Source of the DNA: Burkholderiaceae bacterium
Lineage (GTDB): Bacteria; Pseudomonadota; Gammaproteobacteria; Burkholderiales; Burkholderiaceae
Assembly: GCA_021166835.1 (NCBI GenBank)
Contig: JAJPEN010000016.1
Location: 1 to 45,077, forward strand
Direction of reading: 5' to 3'
DNA length: 45,077 nt
Shown: positions 9,980 through 23,381 of the stretch, in pieces
Layout: the number at the start of each line of letters is the position of its first letter
Position numbering within the stretch: position 1 is the first letter of the stretch
Translations under genes and position numbers: made by a program
Notes under the pieces: model-generated
Database searches by the model: none
What the model was told of the DNA's origin: nothing
Seen by the model: only the letters and a program-made list of their open reading frames with translations

Positions 9980-9996
9980 TTGTTCAGGGGGACGGC

Positions 9997-11478
9997 ATGA
10001 CCACAGTTGCGATCGGCGCTCCGGCGGGCGCTCCCGGCGCCTCGGGCGTCTCGAACGCGGCAGCCACGTACAACTACAAAGTGGTGCGCCAGTTCGCGGT
10101 GATGACGGTCGTCTGGGGCGTCGTCGGCATGCTGGTCGGCGTGTGGATCGCCGCCGAGCTGGCGTGGCCGGCGCTGAACATGGACATCCCGTGGATCACC
10201 TACAGCCGGCTGCGCCCGCTGCACACCAACGCGGTGATCTTCGCCTTCGGCGGCAGCGCGCTGTTCGCCACCTCGTATTTCGTCGTGCAGCGCACCTGCC
10301 AGGCGCCGCTGTTCGCGCCGAAGCTCGCCGCCTTCACCTTCTGGGGCTGGCAGGCGGTGATCGTCGCCGCGGCGATCACGCTGCCGCTGGGGCTGTCGAC
10401 CACCAAGGAATACGCCGAGCTGGAATGGCCGATCGACGTGCTGATCGCGCTCGTCTGGGTCGCCTACGCGATCGTCTTCTTCGGAACCATCGCCAGGCGC
10501 AAGACGCCGCATATCTACGTGGCGAACTGGTTCTTCGGCGCCTACGTGATCACGATCGCCGTGCTGCACATCGTCAACAGCACGGCGCTGCCGGTCACGT
10601 GGACGAAGTCGTACTCGGCCTACGCCGGCGTGCAGGACGCGATGGTGCAGTGGTGGTACGGCCACAACGCGGTGGGCTTCTTCCTCACCGCCGGCTTCCT
10701 CGGGATGATGTACTACTTCATCCCGAAGCAGGCCGAGCGCCCCGTCTACTCGTACCGGCTGTCGATCGTGCACTTCTGGGCACTGATCTTCACCTACATG
10801 TGGGCGGGCCCCCACCACCTGCACTACACGGCGCTGCCCGACTGGGCGCAGAGCGTGGGCATGGTGTTCTCGCTGATCCTGCTCGCGCCGTCGTGGGGCG
10901 GGATGATCAACGGGATCATGACGCTGTCGGGCGCGTGGCACAAGCTGCGCGAAGACCCGATCCTGAAGTTCCTCGTCGTGTCGCTGTCGTTCTACGGCAT
11001 GTCGACCTTCGAGGGCCCGATGATGTCGATCAAGACGGTCAACGCGCTGTCGCACTACACCGACTGGACGATCGGCCACGTGCACTCCGGAGCGCTGGGC
11101 TGGGTCGGCTTCATCACGATGGGCTCGATCTACTACCTGATCCCGCGCCTGTTCGGCCGCACGCAGATGTACAGCACGCGGCTGATCGAAACGCACTTCT
11201 GGATCTCGACGATCGGCGTCGTTCTGTACATCGCCGCGCTGTGGATCGCCGGCGTCACCCAGGGCCTGATGTGGCGCGCGACGAACGTCGACGGCACGCT
11301 CACCTATGCGTTCGTCGAGTCGGTGAAGGCTTCGTACCCATACTGGTACATCCGCTTCGCCGGCGGCCTGCTCTATCTCGCCGGAATGCTGCTGATGCTC
11401 TACAACTGCCTGATGACGATCCGCGCGGGCAAGGCCGTCGACGCGCCGGTGCCGGCCGTCGCCGCGGCGCACGCGTGA
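9997..11478 (+). CDS. ccoN: cbb3-type cytochrome c oxidase subunit I
   Basis: CcoN is the catalytic subunit of the high-affinity proton-pumping cbb3 terminal oxidase in the inner membrane, carrying haem b and the haem b3-CuB centre. The 493-residue protein has about 12 membrane helices. Recognisable ligands and blocks are [20 protein letters not shown] (haem b histidine), [13 protein letters not shown] and [20 protein letters not shown] (CuB histidines), and [14 protein letters not shown] near the second haem pair. The ATG at 9997 is set by a strong AGGGGGA site just upstream. The N-terminus has a Gly/Ala/Pro-rich cytoplasmic extension of about 25 residues before YNYKVVRQF, where family members normally begin. 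It heads ccoN-O-Q-P-G-H under a putative FNR promoter. Confidence 0.97.
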   Translation: MTTVAIGAPAGAPGASGVSNAAATYNYKVVRQFAVMTVVWGVVGMLVGVWIAAELAWPALNMDIPWITYSRLRPLHTNAVIFAFGGSALFATSYFVVQRTCQAPLFAPKLAAFTFWGWQAVIVAAAITLPLGLSTTKEYAELEWPIDVLIALVWVAYAIVFFGTIARRKTPHIYVANWFFGAYVITIAVLHIVNSTALPVTWTKSYSAYAGVQDAMVQWWYGHNAVGFFLTAGFLGMMYYFIPKQAERPVYSYRLSIVHFWALIFTYMWAGPHHLHYTALPDWAQSVGMVFSLILLAPSWGGMINGIMTLSGAWHKLREDPILKFLVVSLSFYGMSTFEGPMMSIKTVNALSHYTDWTIGHVHSGALGWVGFITMGSIYYLIPRLFGRTQMYSTRLIETHFWISTIGVVLYIAALWIAGVTQGLMWRATNVDGTLTYAFVESVKASYPYWYIRFAGGLLYLAGMLLMLYNCLMTIRAGKAVDAPVPAVAAAHA

Positions 11479-11488
11479 AGGAAGCGAG

Positions 11489-12106
11489 ATGAAATTCACG
11501 CACGCCCTGATCGAGAAGAACCTCACGCTGATGATCGTGCTGATCATCGCCGCCATCAGCGTGGGCGGCCTGGTCGAAATCGTCCCGCTGTTCTTCCAGA
11601 AGTCGACCACCGAGCCGGTGGAGGGCCTGAAGCCCTACGGCGCGCTCGAGCTGGTCGGCCGCGACGTGTACATCCGCGAAGGCTGCTCGAACTGCCATTC
11701 GCAGATGATCCGCCCGTTCCGCGCCGAAACCGAGCGCTACGGCCACTACTCGGTGGCCGGCGAGTTCGTCTACGACCGGCCGTTCCTGTGGGGCAGCAAG
11801 CGCACCGGCCCCGATCTCGCGCGCGTCGGCGGTCGCTACAGCGACGAATGGCACCGCGTGCACCTGACGAACCCGCGCGACCTCGTTCCCGAATCGAACA
11901 TGCCCGGCTATCCGTGGCTGTCGAAAGCCGCGGCCGACGACGGCACGGTGGGCAGGCGCATGACCGTGCTGCGCAGGCTCGGCCATCCGTACAGCGACGA
12001 GGACATCGCGAAGGCGCCCGAGGCGCTGAAGGACCGCACCGAGATGGATGCGCTGATCGCGTATCTGCAGGTGCTCGGCACGTCGATCCGCAGCACCGCA
12101 CGCTGA
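11489..12106 (+). CDS. ccoO: cbb3-type cytochrome c oxidase subunit II (monohaem cytochrome c)
   Basis: This 205-residue protein is anchored by one N-terminal helix ([25 protein letters not shown]). Its periplasmic c-type haem domain has the attachment site CSNCH in [17 protein letters not shown] and a downstream methionine region ([11 protein letters not shown]) for axial ligation. The sequence [19 protein letters not shown] is highly characteristic of CcoO/FixO. It passes electrons from CcoP to CcoN. Its ATG is 10 bp after the ccoN stop, with GGAAG as ribosome-binding site. Maturation requires a periplasmic cytochrome c haem lyase system, which is not in this window. Confidence 0.97.
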   Translation: MKFTHALIEKNLTLMIVLIIAAISVGGLVEIVPLFFQKSTTEPVEGLKPYGALELVGRDVYIREGCSNCHSQMIRPFRAETERYGHYSVAGEFVYDRPFLWGSKRTGPDLARVGGRYSDEWHRVHLTNPRDLVPESNMPGYPWLSKAAADDGTVGRRMTVLRRLGHPYSDEDIAKAPEALKDRTEMDALIAYLQVLGTSIRSTAR

Positions 12107-12134
12107 GAAGCTGAGCACGCGCAAAGGAAGCACG

Positions 12135-12296
12135 ATGGACATCAACGTATTCCGCGGGCTGCTCGCGGTGGTGTGCCTGCTCGCGTTCCTCGGCATCGTC
12201 GCGTGGGCGTGGAGCCGGAACCAGCGCGAGCGATTCGCCGAAGCGGCGATGCTCCCCTTCGTCGAGGAAGACCAGGAAGCGAAACACCATGGCTGA
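12135..12296 (+). CDS. ccoQ: cbb3-type cytochrome oxidase subunit CcoQ
   Basis: This very small gene (53 residues) reads MDINVFRGLLAVVCLLAFLG and then IVAWAWSRNQRERF, followed by an acidic end (FVEEDQEAKHHG). It has one membrane helix, then the basic and aromatic W-S-R-x-x-R-x-RF motif typical of CcoQ/FixQ. CcoQ is non-catalytic and stabilises the CcoNOP complex. The site AAAGGAAG lies 7 bases before the ATG. The stop overlaps the ccoP start (ATG at 12289), so the two are coupled. Order and size (between ccoO and ccoP) support the call. Confidence 0.92.
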   Translation: MDINVFRGLLAVVCLLAFLGIVAWAWSRNQRERFAEAAMLPFVEEDQEAKHHG

Positions 12297-13230
12297 TTTC
12301 GTCGCTCCGGGCTGGAGCCTGTACATCACGATCGTCACGCTCGTCTCGGTCGCCTTCTGCGTCTGGCTCACGCTGGTGCTGGCGCGCGGCCGCGCGCCGG
12401 GCCAGCAGGTCGACACCACCGGACATCGATGGGACGGCGATCTCGAGGAATACAACAACCCGCTGCCGCGCTGGTGGCTGTGGCTGTTCCTGATCACCTG
12501 CCTCTTCGCCTTCGCATATCTCGCGCTGTATCCGGGGCTCGGCTCCTTCCAGGGGCTGCTCGGCTGGAGCCAGAAGGGCCAGTACGAACGCGAGGTGGCG
12601 CGGGTGGACGAGAACGCCGCGCCGCTGTTCGCGAAGTACCTGCAGCAGGACATCCCCACTGTGGCCGCCGATCCGCAGGCGCGCGCGATGGGCGAGCGCA
12701 TGTACCTCACCTACTGCGTGCAGTGCCACGGGTCGGACGCGCGCGGCAGCCGCGGCTTTCCGAACCTGTCGGACGCCGACTGGCTGTACGGCGGCGACCC
12801 CGATACGATCAAGACGACGATCGCGCAGGGCCGCAACGGCGTCATGCCGCCGATGGCCGCGGCGCTCGGCACCGCCGACGACGTGAAGAACGTCGCCAAC
12901 CACGTGCTGTCGCTGTCGGGCAGCCGGCACGACGCGGCCGCCGCCGCCGCAGGACGCGAGAAGTTCGCCGTCTGCGCGGCCTGCCACGGCGAGGCCGGCA
13001 CCGGCAATCCGGCACTCGGCGCGCCGAACCTCACCGACAGGACCTGGCTCTACGGCGGCAGCCTGGCGACGATCGTCGAGACGATCGAGCGCGGCCGCAG
13101 CAACCAGATGCCGGCCTTCGGCCAGATGCTTTCGGAAGGCAAGATCCACCTGCTGGCCGCCTACGTCTGGAGCCTGTCGAACGGCCCGGCCGATCGCGCA
13201 ACCGCGGGCGCGGCGGCGAAGACGAATTGA
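12289..13230 (+). CDS. ccoP: cbb3-type cytochrome c oxidase subunit III (dihaem cytochrome c)
   Basis: CcoP accepts electrons from soluble or membrane c-type cytochromes and passes them to CcoO. The 313-residue protein has two membrane helices at the N-terminus (about residues 8-30 and 62-82) separated by a cytoplasmic loop with GHRWDGDLEEYNNPLPRWW, a CcoP hallmark. The periplasmic part has two c-haem sites: CVQCHG near residue 144 and CAACHG near residue 227. Each is followed by a repeated NL.D..WLYGG block and a methionine-bearing loop. The start overlaps ccoQ by 8 bp; the stop overlaps the TTG start of ccoG. Confidence 0.97.
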   Translation: MADFVAPGWSLYITIVTLVSVAFCVWLTLVLARGRAPGQQVDTTGHRWDGDLEEYNNPLPRWWLWLFLITCLFAFAYLALYPGLGSFQGLLGWSQKGQYEREVARVDENAAPLFAKYLQQDIPTVAADPQARAMGERMYLTYCVQCHGSDARGSRGFPNLSDADWLYGGDPDTIKTTIAQGRNGVMPPMAAALGTADDVKNVANHVLSLSGSRHDAAAAAAGREKFAVCAACHGEAGTGNPALGAPNLTDRTWLYGGSLATIVETIERGRSNQMPAFGQMLSEGKIHLLAAYVWSLSNGPADRATAGAAAKTN

Positions 13231-14651
13231 GCGCAGTCCCGCCGCCGGCTTCGGGCGCGCCGCCTTCGGCGGCCGATACCGAAGTTGCGCTGTACGAGGT
13301 TCGCCGCAAGGTCTATCCGCGCTCGGTCACCGGCTGGTACGCGCGCTGGCGCTGGGCGCTGGTCTGGTTCACGCAGCTCGTCTTCTACGGGCTGCCGTGG
13401 CTGTCGTGGGGCAGTCGCCCGGCGGTGCTCTTCGATCTCGAGGCACGCCGCTTCTACCTGTTCGGGCTCGTCCTGTATCCGCAGGACTTCATCTACCTGA
13501 CGGCGCTGCTCGTCATCTCGGCGCTGGGCCTGTTCCTGTTCACCGCGGTGGCGGGCCGGCTGTGGTGCGGCTACGCGTGTCCGCAGACGGTGTACACCGA
13601 GATCTTCATGTGGATCGAGCGGCGCATCGAGGGCGATCGCGTGGCGCGGATGAGGCTCGACCGCGCGCCGATGAGCGCGGAAAAGCTCGCGCGCAAGGCG
13701 GCCAAGCACCTCGCGTGGTTCGCCGTGGCGTTGTGGACCGGCATCACCTTCGTCGGCTACTTCACGCCGATCGACCAGCTGCTCGCGGGCATCGGCACGC
13801 TCTCGCTCGGCCCCTGGCAGAGCTTCTGGGTGCTGTTCTACGGCTTCGCCACCTGGGGCAACGCCGGGTTCATGCGCGAGCAGGTGTGCAAATACATGTG
13901 TCCTTACGCACGCTTCCAGAGCGTGATGTTCGACAAGGACACGATGGTCATCACCTACGATCGCGAACGCGGCGAGCCGCGCGGCGCCCGTTCGCGCAAG
14001 GCCGATCCCGCCTCGCTCGGCCTGGGCGCCTGCGTCGACTGCGACATCTGCGTGCAGGTCTGCCCCACCGGCATCGACATCCGCCAGGGCCTGCAGATCG
14101 AGTGCATCGGCTGCGCCGCGTGCATCGACGGCTGCGACCAGGTGATGGACAAGATGGGCTATCCGCGCGGGCTCATCCGCTACACGACGCAGAACGCGCT
14201 CGACAACCGGCTCGATCGTTCTGCGATCTGGCGTCGCGTGCTGCGCCCGCGGGTTCTTCTCTACGGCGCCGTGCTGCTGGCGGTTACGATCGCGGTCTTC
14301 GCCCACCTGGCGCTGCGCGCGCCGCTGAAGGCCGACGTGATGCGCGACAGCGCGCTGGGGCGAGAGGTCGAGGAAGGAATGATCGAGAACAGCTACCGCG
14401 TGCAGATCATCAATCCGAGCGAGCGCACGAGGCGCTTCCGCGTCGTGGCGAGCGGCATCGACACCGTGTTCATCGTCGGCGAAACCGAGTTCGACGTCGA
14501 GCCTGCCGGCGTGCGGCTGGTGCCGGTGAGCGCGCGCGTCGAGCCGGGCCGCGGTGCGCGGGGCAGCAATCCGATCACTTTCCGGGTCGAGGCGGTCGAC
14601 GAACCGTCGGTGGCGGTCGATGCACGCTCGACCTTCTTCGTGCCGCGTTGA
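13227..14651 (+). CDS. ccoG: Cytochrome c oxidase accessory protein CcoG (RdxA/FixG), polyferredoxin
   Basis: CcoG is a membrane polyferredoxin that reduces Cu(II) to Cu(I) for cbb3 assembly. The predicted 474-residue protein has several membrane helices and the conserved WCGYACPQTVYTEIFMWIER and QVCKYMCPYARFQSVMFD blocks. Two [4Fe-4S] clusters are bound by CVDCDICVQVCPTGIDIRQG and CIGCAACIDGC. The C-terminal periplasmic domain is Ig-like (YRVQIINPSERTRRFRVVASG). No ATG exists near the family start. The TTG at 13227 overlaps the ccoP stop (TTGA), gives MSAVPPPASG and the expected length, and is the best start. The first 20 or so residues are a poorly conserved Pro/Ala stretch. Confidence 0.94.
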   Translation: MSAVPPPASGAPPSAADTEVALYEVRRKVYPRSVTGWYARWRWALVWFTQLVFYGLPWLSWGSRPAVLFDLEARRFYLFGLVLYPQDFIYLTALLVISALGLFLFTAVAGRLWCGYACPQTVYTEIFMWIERRIEGDRVARMRLDRAPMSAEKLARKAAKHLAWFAVALWTGITFVGYFTPIDQLLAGIGTLSLGPWQSFWVLFYGFATWGNAGFMREQVCKYMCPYARFQSVMFDKDTMVITYDRERGEPRGARSRKADPASLGLGACVDCDICVQVCPTGIDIRQGLQIECIGCAACIDGCDQVMDKMGYPRGLIRYTTQNALDNRLDRSAIWRRVLRPRVLLYGAVLLAVTIAVFAHLALRAPLKADVMRDSALGREVEEGMIENSYRVQIINPSERTRRFRVVASGIDTVFIVGETEFDVEPAGVRLVPVSARVEPGRGARGSNPITFRVEAVDEPSVAVDARSTFFVPR

Positions 14652-14670
14652 GCGCAACAGGAGCGCCGGG

Positions 14671-15234
14671 ATGCAAAGGACGCTTGCGATGAAGAAGGCC
14701 ACGACGCCCGCGTCGCGCACCGTGCGCCCCTGGTACCGCCACGCGGCCCCATGGCTGCTCGCGATCGCACCCGCAGCCGCGCTGCTCGGCGGCCTCGTCA
14801 CGCTGTGGCTGGCGGTGACCACCAGCGACTCGCTCGTCGTCGACGATTACTACCGCGAAGGACGCGCGATCAACCAGCAGCTCGCGCGCGATCGACTCGC
14901 CGTCGCGCTCGGCCTGCGCGCCGAGCTGCGCTTCGAGCCGGCGGCGCCGGCCGGCGGCGAGCCCGCCGTGACGCTGCAGCTCGCGGCGGACCGGGGTTCC
15001 GGCTGGCCGCCCGAACTCGGGCTGCGCATCGTTCACGCCACGAAGGCGGCGCTCGATCGCGAATACCGGCTCGAGCAGGTAGCAGGCGGCCGCTACCGCG
15101 CCGCGGGCTCGCCGCCGCGGGAAGCCGGCCACTGGCTGGTGCAGCTCGAGGATGCGGGGCGCACCTGGCGGCTGGTTGCGCCGTCGGTCACCGGCTTCGA
15201 TGCACCGCTGACGCTGCAGGCGGGAGCGCAATGA
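14671..15234 (+). CDS. ccoH: FixH/CcoH family protein
   Basis: This 187-residue protein has a short basic N-terminus, one membrane helix (HAAPWLLAIAPAAALLGGLVTLWLAV) and the conserved segment TTSDSLVVDDYYREGRAINQ, which is the hallmark of CcoH/FixH. A periplasmic beta-rich domain follows. CcoH stays bound to the assembled cbb3 oxidase and is required for its stability. Two starts are possible: ATG at 14671, behind ACAGGAG, and ATG at 14689, behind AAAGGA. I chose the first. The stop overlaps the next ATG (15231-15234). It lies 19 bp after ccoG in the expected order. Confidence 0.9.
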   Translation: MQRTLAMKKATTPASRTVRPWYRHAAPWLLAIAPAAALLGGLVTLWLAVTTSDSLVVDDYYREGRAINQQLARDRLAVALGLRAELRFEPAAPAGGEPAVTLQLAADRGSGWPPELGLRIVHATKAALDREYRLEQVAGGRYRAAGSPPREAGHWLVQLEDAGRTWRLVAPSVTGFDAPLTLQAGAQ

Positions 15235-15572
15235 GCGCTGCATCCCGCCCCGATCCGCTTCCCCCGCGCGGCGCTCCGGGCGACGCTCCGCGCGACGAAG
15301 AAGTCGCAGGCGAATCGCGCCTGCAGCGCATCGGCCACGTCGTCATGCAGGTGCTGTGGCCGGCGTTCCTGATGGCGATCGTCGCGGAAGGGATCTTCTT
15401 CTCGATGATCGACCCGCGTGAGCTGCGGGTCGTCGCCGACTGGCTGCGCGAGAGCCGCGTGGCCGCCTACACGGTGGCGTTCTTCGTGTTCTGGGCGCTG
15501 TTCGCCGCATCGAGCGGCATCACCTGGTTCCTCGCGCATGGCGTCGGCCAGGTTGCGCGGCGCGAAGGCTGA
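15231..15572 (+). CDS. Small two-helix membrane protein at the end of the cco operon
   Basis: This 113-residue protein has a hydrophilic Pro/Asp/Glu-rich N-terminus (about 35 residues). It has two hydrophobic helices, VMQVLWPAFLMAIVAEGIFF and AAYTVAFFVFWALFAASSGI, and a short cytoplasmic-looking tail ending VARREG. No catalytic motif is visible and I cannot assign a family name; similar short membrane proteins next to ccoH in Burkholderiales are annotated as hypothetical. It overlaps ccoH by 4 bp (ATGA), so it is almost certainly co-expressed with the oxidase and may be an accessory or stability factor. That role is inference. It is the last gene of the operon; no terminator hairpin follows in the 58 bp before hslR. 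Confidence 0.75.
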   Translation: MSAASRPDPLPPRGAPGDAPRDEEVAGESRLQRIGHVVMQVLWPAFLMAIVAEGIFFSMIDPRELRVVADWLRESRVAAYTVAFFVFWALFAASSGITWFLAHGVGQVARREG

Positions 15573-15630
15573 TCCGCGGCGCGCGCCGGTCTGCGGCGTC
15601 GCCGGCGAGAGCTTCGCGCGAGCCCGCCGT

Positions 15631-16026
15631 TCAACGCCCTTCCTCCCAGTCGCGCAGCCGTCGACGATCGCGCTTGGTCGGACGTCCGCCCTCGATCGAC
15701 CCGGCGGGCTCGGCGCTCCAGCGGCGCTGCTCGCGCTGCCGCTCGCGCCGCTCGATCGACTCGGCGTTCTCCTCGTACAGCGCCCGCGCCACCGGCGCCG
15801 GACCTCTCCGATCGCTGAGCGCGAGCACGCGCACGACGCGTTCCTCGTCGCCGATGCGCACCCGCAATTCGTCGCCCACGCGCAGCGGACGGGCCGGCTT
15901 CACGCGCTGGCCGCCGACCACCACGCGGCCGCTCTCCACCGCCTGCCTGGCGAGATTGCGCGCCGAATAGAAGCGCGCCGCCCACAGCCATTTGTCGATG
16001 CGTACGTCGCCCTGCGGATCAGGCAT
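15631..16026 (-). CDS. hslR: Heat-shock protein 15 family, S4-domain RNA-binding protein
   Basis: This 131-residue basic protein has an N-terminal S4 RNA-binding domain: RIDKWLWAARFYSARNLARQ, AVESGRVVVGGQRVKPARPL, then RVGDELRVRIGDEERVVRVL. Hsp15 in E. coli binds free 50S subunits carrying stalled nascent chains and helps recycle them. The C-terminal third is charged, with Arg/Glu repeats (ERRERQREQRRW, RPTKRDRRRLRDWEEGR) as in family members. The ATG is at 16024-16026. It is convergent with the cco operon and divergent from the MaoC gene, with 99 bp between the starts. I see no heat-shock (sigma-32) promoter. Confidence 0.88.
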   Translation of the reverse strand: MPDPQGDVRIDKWLWAARFYSARNLARQAVESGRVVVGGQRVKPARPLRVGDELRVRIGDEERVVRVLALSDRRGPAPVARALYEENAESIERRERQREQRRWSAEPAGSIEGGRPTKRDRRRLRDWEEGR

Positions 16027-16059
16027 CGGAAGACGACGGGCGATGCGCCGGAACGATCA

Positions 16060-16089
16060 TTGGTAAAGCGGCGGGCTTTTCTGTATTTT
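16060..16089 (+). promoter_or_regulatory. Candidate sigma-70 promoter for the MaoC gene
   Basis: TTGGTA (16060-16065) and TATTTT (16084-16089) are separated by 18 bp and stand out as an AT-rich patch in the 99-bp divergent spacer. A start near 16096 would give a 30-base leader before the ATG at 16126, which is preceded by ACGGAG. Each hexamer matches the consensus at 4 of 6 positions, so this is a modest candidate. Confidence 0.35.
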
Positions 16090-16125
16090 AGGCCGCTTCC
16101 CGCCGCGCCTACGGAGCCCGCAGTC

Positions 16126-16590
16126 ATGCCCGTCCCCCCGAAAGAGCGCTTCTTCGAAGATTTCCGCCCCGGCGAAGTGCTCGAGTTCGGCGACTACCTG
16201 GTCACCGAGGAGGAGATCGTCGAGTTCGCGAAACGATACGATCCGCAGCCTTTTCATGTCGATCACGAAGCGGCCGACCGATCGATCTACGGCGGGCTGA
16301 TCGCCAGCGGCTGGTTGACCGGCAGCATCGTCATGCGCCTGCTCGTCGACCACTTCATCTCGCCGCAGTCGAGCCTGGGCTCGCCGGGAGCCGACGAGAT
16401 CCGCTGGACCAGGCCGGTGCGCCCCGGCGACCGGCTGAAGCTGCGCGTGACCGTCGTCGAGACGCGCCGCTCGCAAAGCAAGCCCGACCGCGGCATCGTC
16501 CAGGTGCAGGAGGAGGCGATCAATCAGGACGGCGAGACGGTGATGAGCATCCGCGGGATGGGCTTGTACAAGTGCCGCGAAGCGGGCTGA
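16126..16590 (+). CDS. MaoC family (R)-specific enoyl-CoA hydratase/dehydratase
   Basis: This is a 154-residue hot-dog-fold protein. The hydratase-2 active-site stretch is visible as [20 protein letters not shown] and then [13 protein letters not shown]. It supplies the Asp and His that hydrate or dehydrate the acyl-CoA double bond. The second half has the conserved strands [21 protein letters not shown]. Such enzymes feed (R)-3-hydroxyacyl-CoA to polyhydroxyalkanoate synthesis or work in branched-chain, mesaconyl or fatty-acid pathways. No neighbouring gene narrows this down. Size and the single domain fit a stand-alone MaoC hydratase. It is followed by a terminator-like hairpin and is convergent with gltD. 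Confidence 0.88.
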   Translation: MPVPPKERFFEDFRPGEVLEFGDYLVTEEEIVEFAKRYDPQPFHVDHEAADRSIYGGLIASGWLTGSIVMRLLVDHFISPQSSLGSPGADEIRWTRPVRPGDRLKLRVTVVETRRSQSKPDRGIVQVQEEAINQDGETVMSIRGMGLYKCREAG

Positions 16591-16614
16591 GGCCGCTGGC
16601 CCGAACCGCCGACG

Positions 16615-16635
16615 CGCTGCGTTCCGCAGCGTTTT
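16615..16635 (+). terminator. Rho-independent terminator candidate after the MaoC gene
   Basis: A 7-bp perfect stem CGCTGCG (16615-16621) and CGCAGCG (16625-16631) with a 3-base loop TTC is followed directly by TTTT (16632-16635). It lies 24 bp after the MaoC stop in the spacer before the convergent gltD. The U-tract is short, so efficiency may be moderate. Confidence 0.55.
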
Positions 16636-16708
16636 CGGCTCCGAAGAGGGTTTCCCAGACGGACTTGCCGCTTTTCACGCGCGATGACAACGCGCCGCCC
16701 TCAGCCGG

Positions 16709-18304
16709 TCAGCGCGGAAGGACGCTCGTGCCCATCAGGGCCTCGTCCACCGCACGCGCGCACTGCCGCCCCTCGCGGATCGCCCAGACGACGAGCGACT
16801 GCCCGCGTCGAACGTCGCCTGCGGCGAATACCCGGTCGACGCTCGTCCGGTAGCTCGCCGGGCCTTCGGTAGGCGCACGCGCGTTGCCGCGCGCATCGCG
16901 CTCGACGCCGAAGGCCTCGAGCAGCGAGGCCAGCGGCGAGACGAAACCCATTGCCAGCAGCACGAGGTCGGCGCGGATCTCGAATTCGCTGCCTTCGACC
17001 TCGCGCATGCGCATCGGCCCGCCCGCCGGATCGGGCGTCCACTCGAGGCGCACGGCCACCAGCGCGCGCACGCGTCCGTCCGGGCCGGCGACGAAGCGCT
17101 TGGTGCCGATCGCCCAGTCGCGCTCGCAGCCTTCCTCGTGCGACGACGAGGTGCGCAGCTTGTAGGGCCAATAGGGCCAGGTGAGTTCGCGCCGCTCGTG
17201 CAACGGGGGCTGCGGCATCAGCTCGAGCTGCGTGACCGAGGCCGCACCCTGCCGGTTGCTCGTGCCTACGCAGTCGGAGCCGGTGTCGCCGCCGCCGATG
17301 ACGACGACGTGCCGGCCCTGCGCACTGATCCCGACCTGCGCGAGGTCGCCGGCAACGACGCGGTTCTGCTGCGGCAGGAACTCCGTCGCGAAATGCACGC
17401 CGTCGAGCTCGCGCCCGGGCACCGGGAGATCGCGCGGCCGCTCGGCGCCGGCGGCGAGCACGACGGCATCGAAGTCGGCGAGCAGCGCATGCGCGGCGAT
17501 GCGTTCGCGCGCCAGGTTCAGCACCGCAGGCGCACCGGCTTTGCTTGAAGCCTCCGCGCCCGCGATTCGGCCGGCGCCCGCGCCCGCGCCAGCGCCCGCG
17601 CCAGCACCCGCACCCGCACCCGCAGCCGACCCCGCACCTTCGACGTCGCTACCGCAGACATCCACGCCGGTGCGAAACCGCACCCCCTCCGCACGCATCT
17701 GCTCCACGCGCCGGTCGATGTGCCGCTTCTCGAGCTTGAAGTCGGGGATGCCGTAGCGCAGCAGCCCTCCGGCCCGATCGTTCTTCTCGAACACCGTGAC
17801 GTCGTGCCCCACGCGCGCCAGCTGCTGCGCGCAGGCGAGCCCCGCCGGCCCGGAGCCGACGATCGCCACGCGCTTGCCCGTACGTCGCGCTGCGGGCTGC
17901 GGCACGACCCAGCCCATCTCCCAGCCCTTGTCGATGATCGCGTGCTCGATCGACTTGATGCCGACCGGATCGTCGTTGATGTTCAGCGTGCACGCGGCTT
18001 CGCAGGGCGCCGGACAGATCCGCCCGGTGAACTCGGGGAAATTGTTCGTCGACAGCAGCACGTCGAGCGCGCGCTTCCAGTTGTTCCGGTATACGAGGTC
18101 GTTCCAGTCCGGAATGATGTTGTTGACCGGACAACCTGTCTGGCAGAACGGAACGCCGCAGTCCATGCAGCGCGCGCCCTGTCGCGCGGCGGCCTCGTCG
18201 GGCAGGCGCTCGATGAACTCGCGGAAGTGCCGCACGCGCGACTGCGCTTCCTCGGCCGCTTCCTGCAGCCGCGCGAACTCGAGGAATCCGGTGATCTTTC
18301 CCAT
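16709..18304 (-). CDS. gltD: Glutamate synthase small subunit (NADPH), with a Gly-Ala repeat insertion
   Basis: GltD passes electrons from NADPH via FAD and [4Fe-4S] clusters to GltB for reductive synthesis of glutamate from 2-oxoglutarate and glutamine. The 531-residue protein has the N-terminal cluster region [17 protein letters not shown], with the second set in [17 protein letters not shown]. It also has the FAD motif [17 protein letters not shown], the second dinucleotide motif [13 protein letters not shown] and the C-terminal [18 protein letters not shown]. It is about 60 residues longer than E. coli GltD (about 471), largely because of an insertion around residues 215-255 with an uninterrupted Gly-Ala repeat. 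The ATG at 18304 starts [12 protein letters not shown]; gltB ends 37 bp upstream. Confidence 0.96.
   Translation of the reverse strand: MGKITGFLEFARLQEAAEEAQSRVRHFREFIERLPDEAAARQGARCMDCGVPFCQTGCPVNNIIPDWNDLVYRNNWKRALDVLLSTNNFPEFTGRICPAPCEAACTLNINDDPVGIKSIEHAIIDKGWEMGWVVPQPAARRTGKRVAIVGSGPAGLACAQQLARVGHDVTVFEKNDRAGGLLRYGIPDFKLEKRHIDRRVEQMRAEGVRFRTGVDVCGSDVEGAGSAAGAGAGAGAGAGAGAGAGRIAGAEASSKAGAPAVLNLARERIAAHALLADFDAVVLAAGAERPRDLPVPGRELDGVHFATEFLPQQNRVVAGDLAQVGISAQGRHVVVIGGGDTGSDCVGTSNRQGAASVTQLELMPQPPLHERRELTWPYWPYKLRTSSSHEEGCERDWAIGTKRFVAGPDGRVRALVAVRLEWTPDPAGGPMRMREVEGSEFEIRADLVLLAMGFVSPLASLLEAFGVERDARGNARAPTEGPASYRTSVDRVFAAGDVRRGQSLVVWAIREGRQCARAVDEALMGTSVLPR
17573..17627 (-). repeat. Hexanucleotide repeat encoding a (Gly-Ala)n run in gltD
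   Basis: The plus strand reads repeats of GCGCCC, GCGCCA and GCACCC. On the coding strand these give alternating Gly and Ala codons for about 18 residues, near GltD residues 226-244. The 6-bp period keeps the frame, so copy-number change would only lengthen or shorten the protein. It lies between the first dinucleotide-binding fold (GVDVCGSD) and the conserved [20 protein letters not shown] block. Confidence 0.85.
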
Positions 18305-18341
18305 GGCTTCTCGCCCCTTCCCTTCGCAATCGCCCCGCGTT

Positions 18342-23072
<4,731 letters not shown>

Positions 23073-23381
23073 CGTCGGAATCTCCGCGCTCGGAAGAACG
23101 GTAGGACGTTCGACAAGGGGTCGTAGCCGGCCTGAGGCGCGCGGCATGCGCCGGGAAGCGCGTTTGTCAGTGCCCGCTGACGCGGGAAACGGCGTCCCGG
23201 CACGCTTCGCGCAGCGAATCGCGCGTGAGCAGTACGGACTACGATTCAGTCTAGCGCGCGCGCGGCGCGATTTGAAGCGTTCGCGAAGCGTTTTTTATTG
23301 CACCGCACCACCACCGCACTACAAGAGGGCGAAGTGCTCCGCGACGGGGCAGGAACAGCGGCCGCCCGCCCCGCCGATGCA
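23073..23381. other. 309-bp intergenic region upstream of gltB
   Basis: No convincing gene is present. It holds the putative gltB promoter (listed separately), giving a leader of roughly 170 bases. A short hairpin CCCGC/GCGGG with a TGAC loop lies at 23173-23186. A stretch at 23144-23162 (GCATGCGCCGGGAAGCGCG) resembles the hairpin family seen at 26543 and 42836. An AT-rich run (GTTTTTTATTG) is at 23290-23300. The side next to dgt is featureless. Confidence 0.5.
23248..23276 (-). promoter_or_regulatory. Candidate sigma-70 promoter for gltBD
   Basis: Read on the minus strand, TTCAAA (complement of 23271-23276) and TAGACT (complement of 23248-23253) are separated by exactly 17 bp and match the -35 and -10 consensus at 4 of 6 positions each. 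Transcription would start near 23241, leaving a leader of about 170 bases before the gltB ATG at 23072. There is no other comparable pair in the spacer. Confidence 0.45.

Noticed and set aside
7156..9996. In-frame extension of ccoN through the ccoI region
   Set aside because: It overlaps ccoI and ccoS in another frame and is Arg-rich noise. The AGGGGGA site and ATG at 9997 mark the real start.
23144..23162. Firm fourth copy of the REP-like hairpin upstream of gltB
   Set aside because: It matches the loop and one arm (GGGAAGCGCG) but the other arm is too diverged to pair well, so it is only mentioned as a weak relative.
23278..23300. Terminator at the GCGTTCGCGAAGCG-TTTTTT sequence
   Set aside because: The T-run is on the plus strand, where no gene ends. 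The flanking genes are on the minus strand, and the motif is mainly a direct repeat of AAGCGTT.
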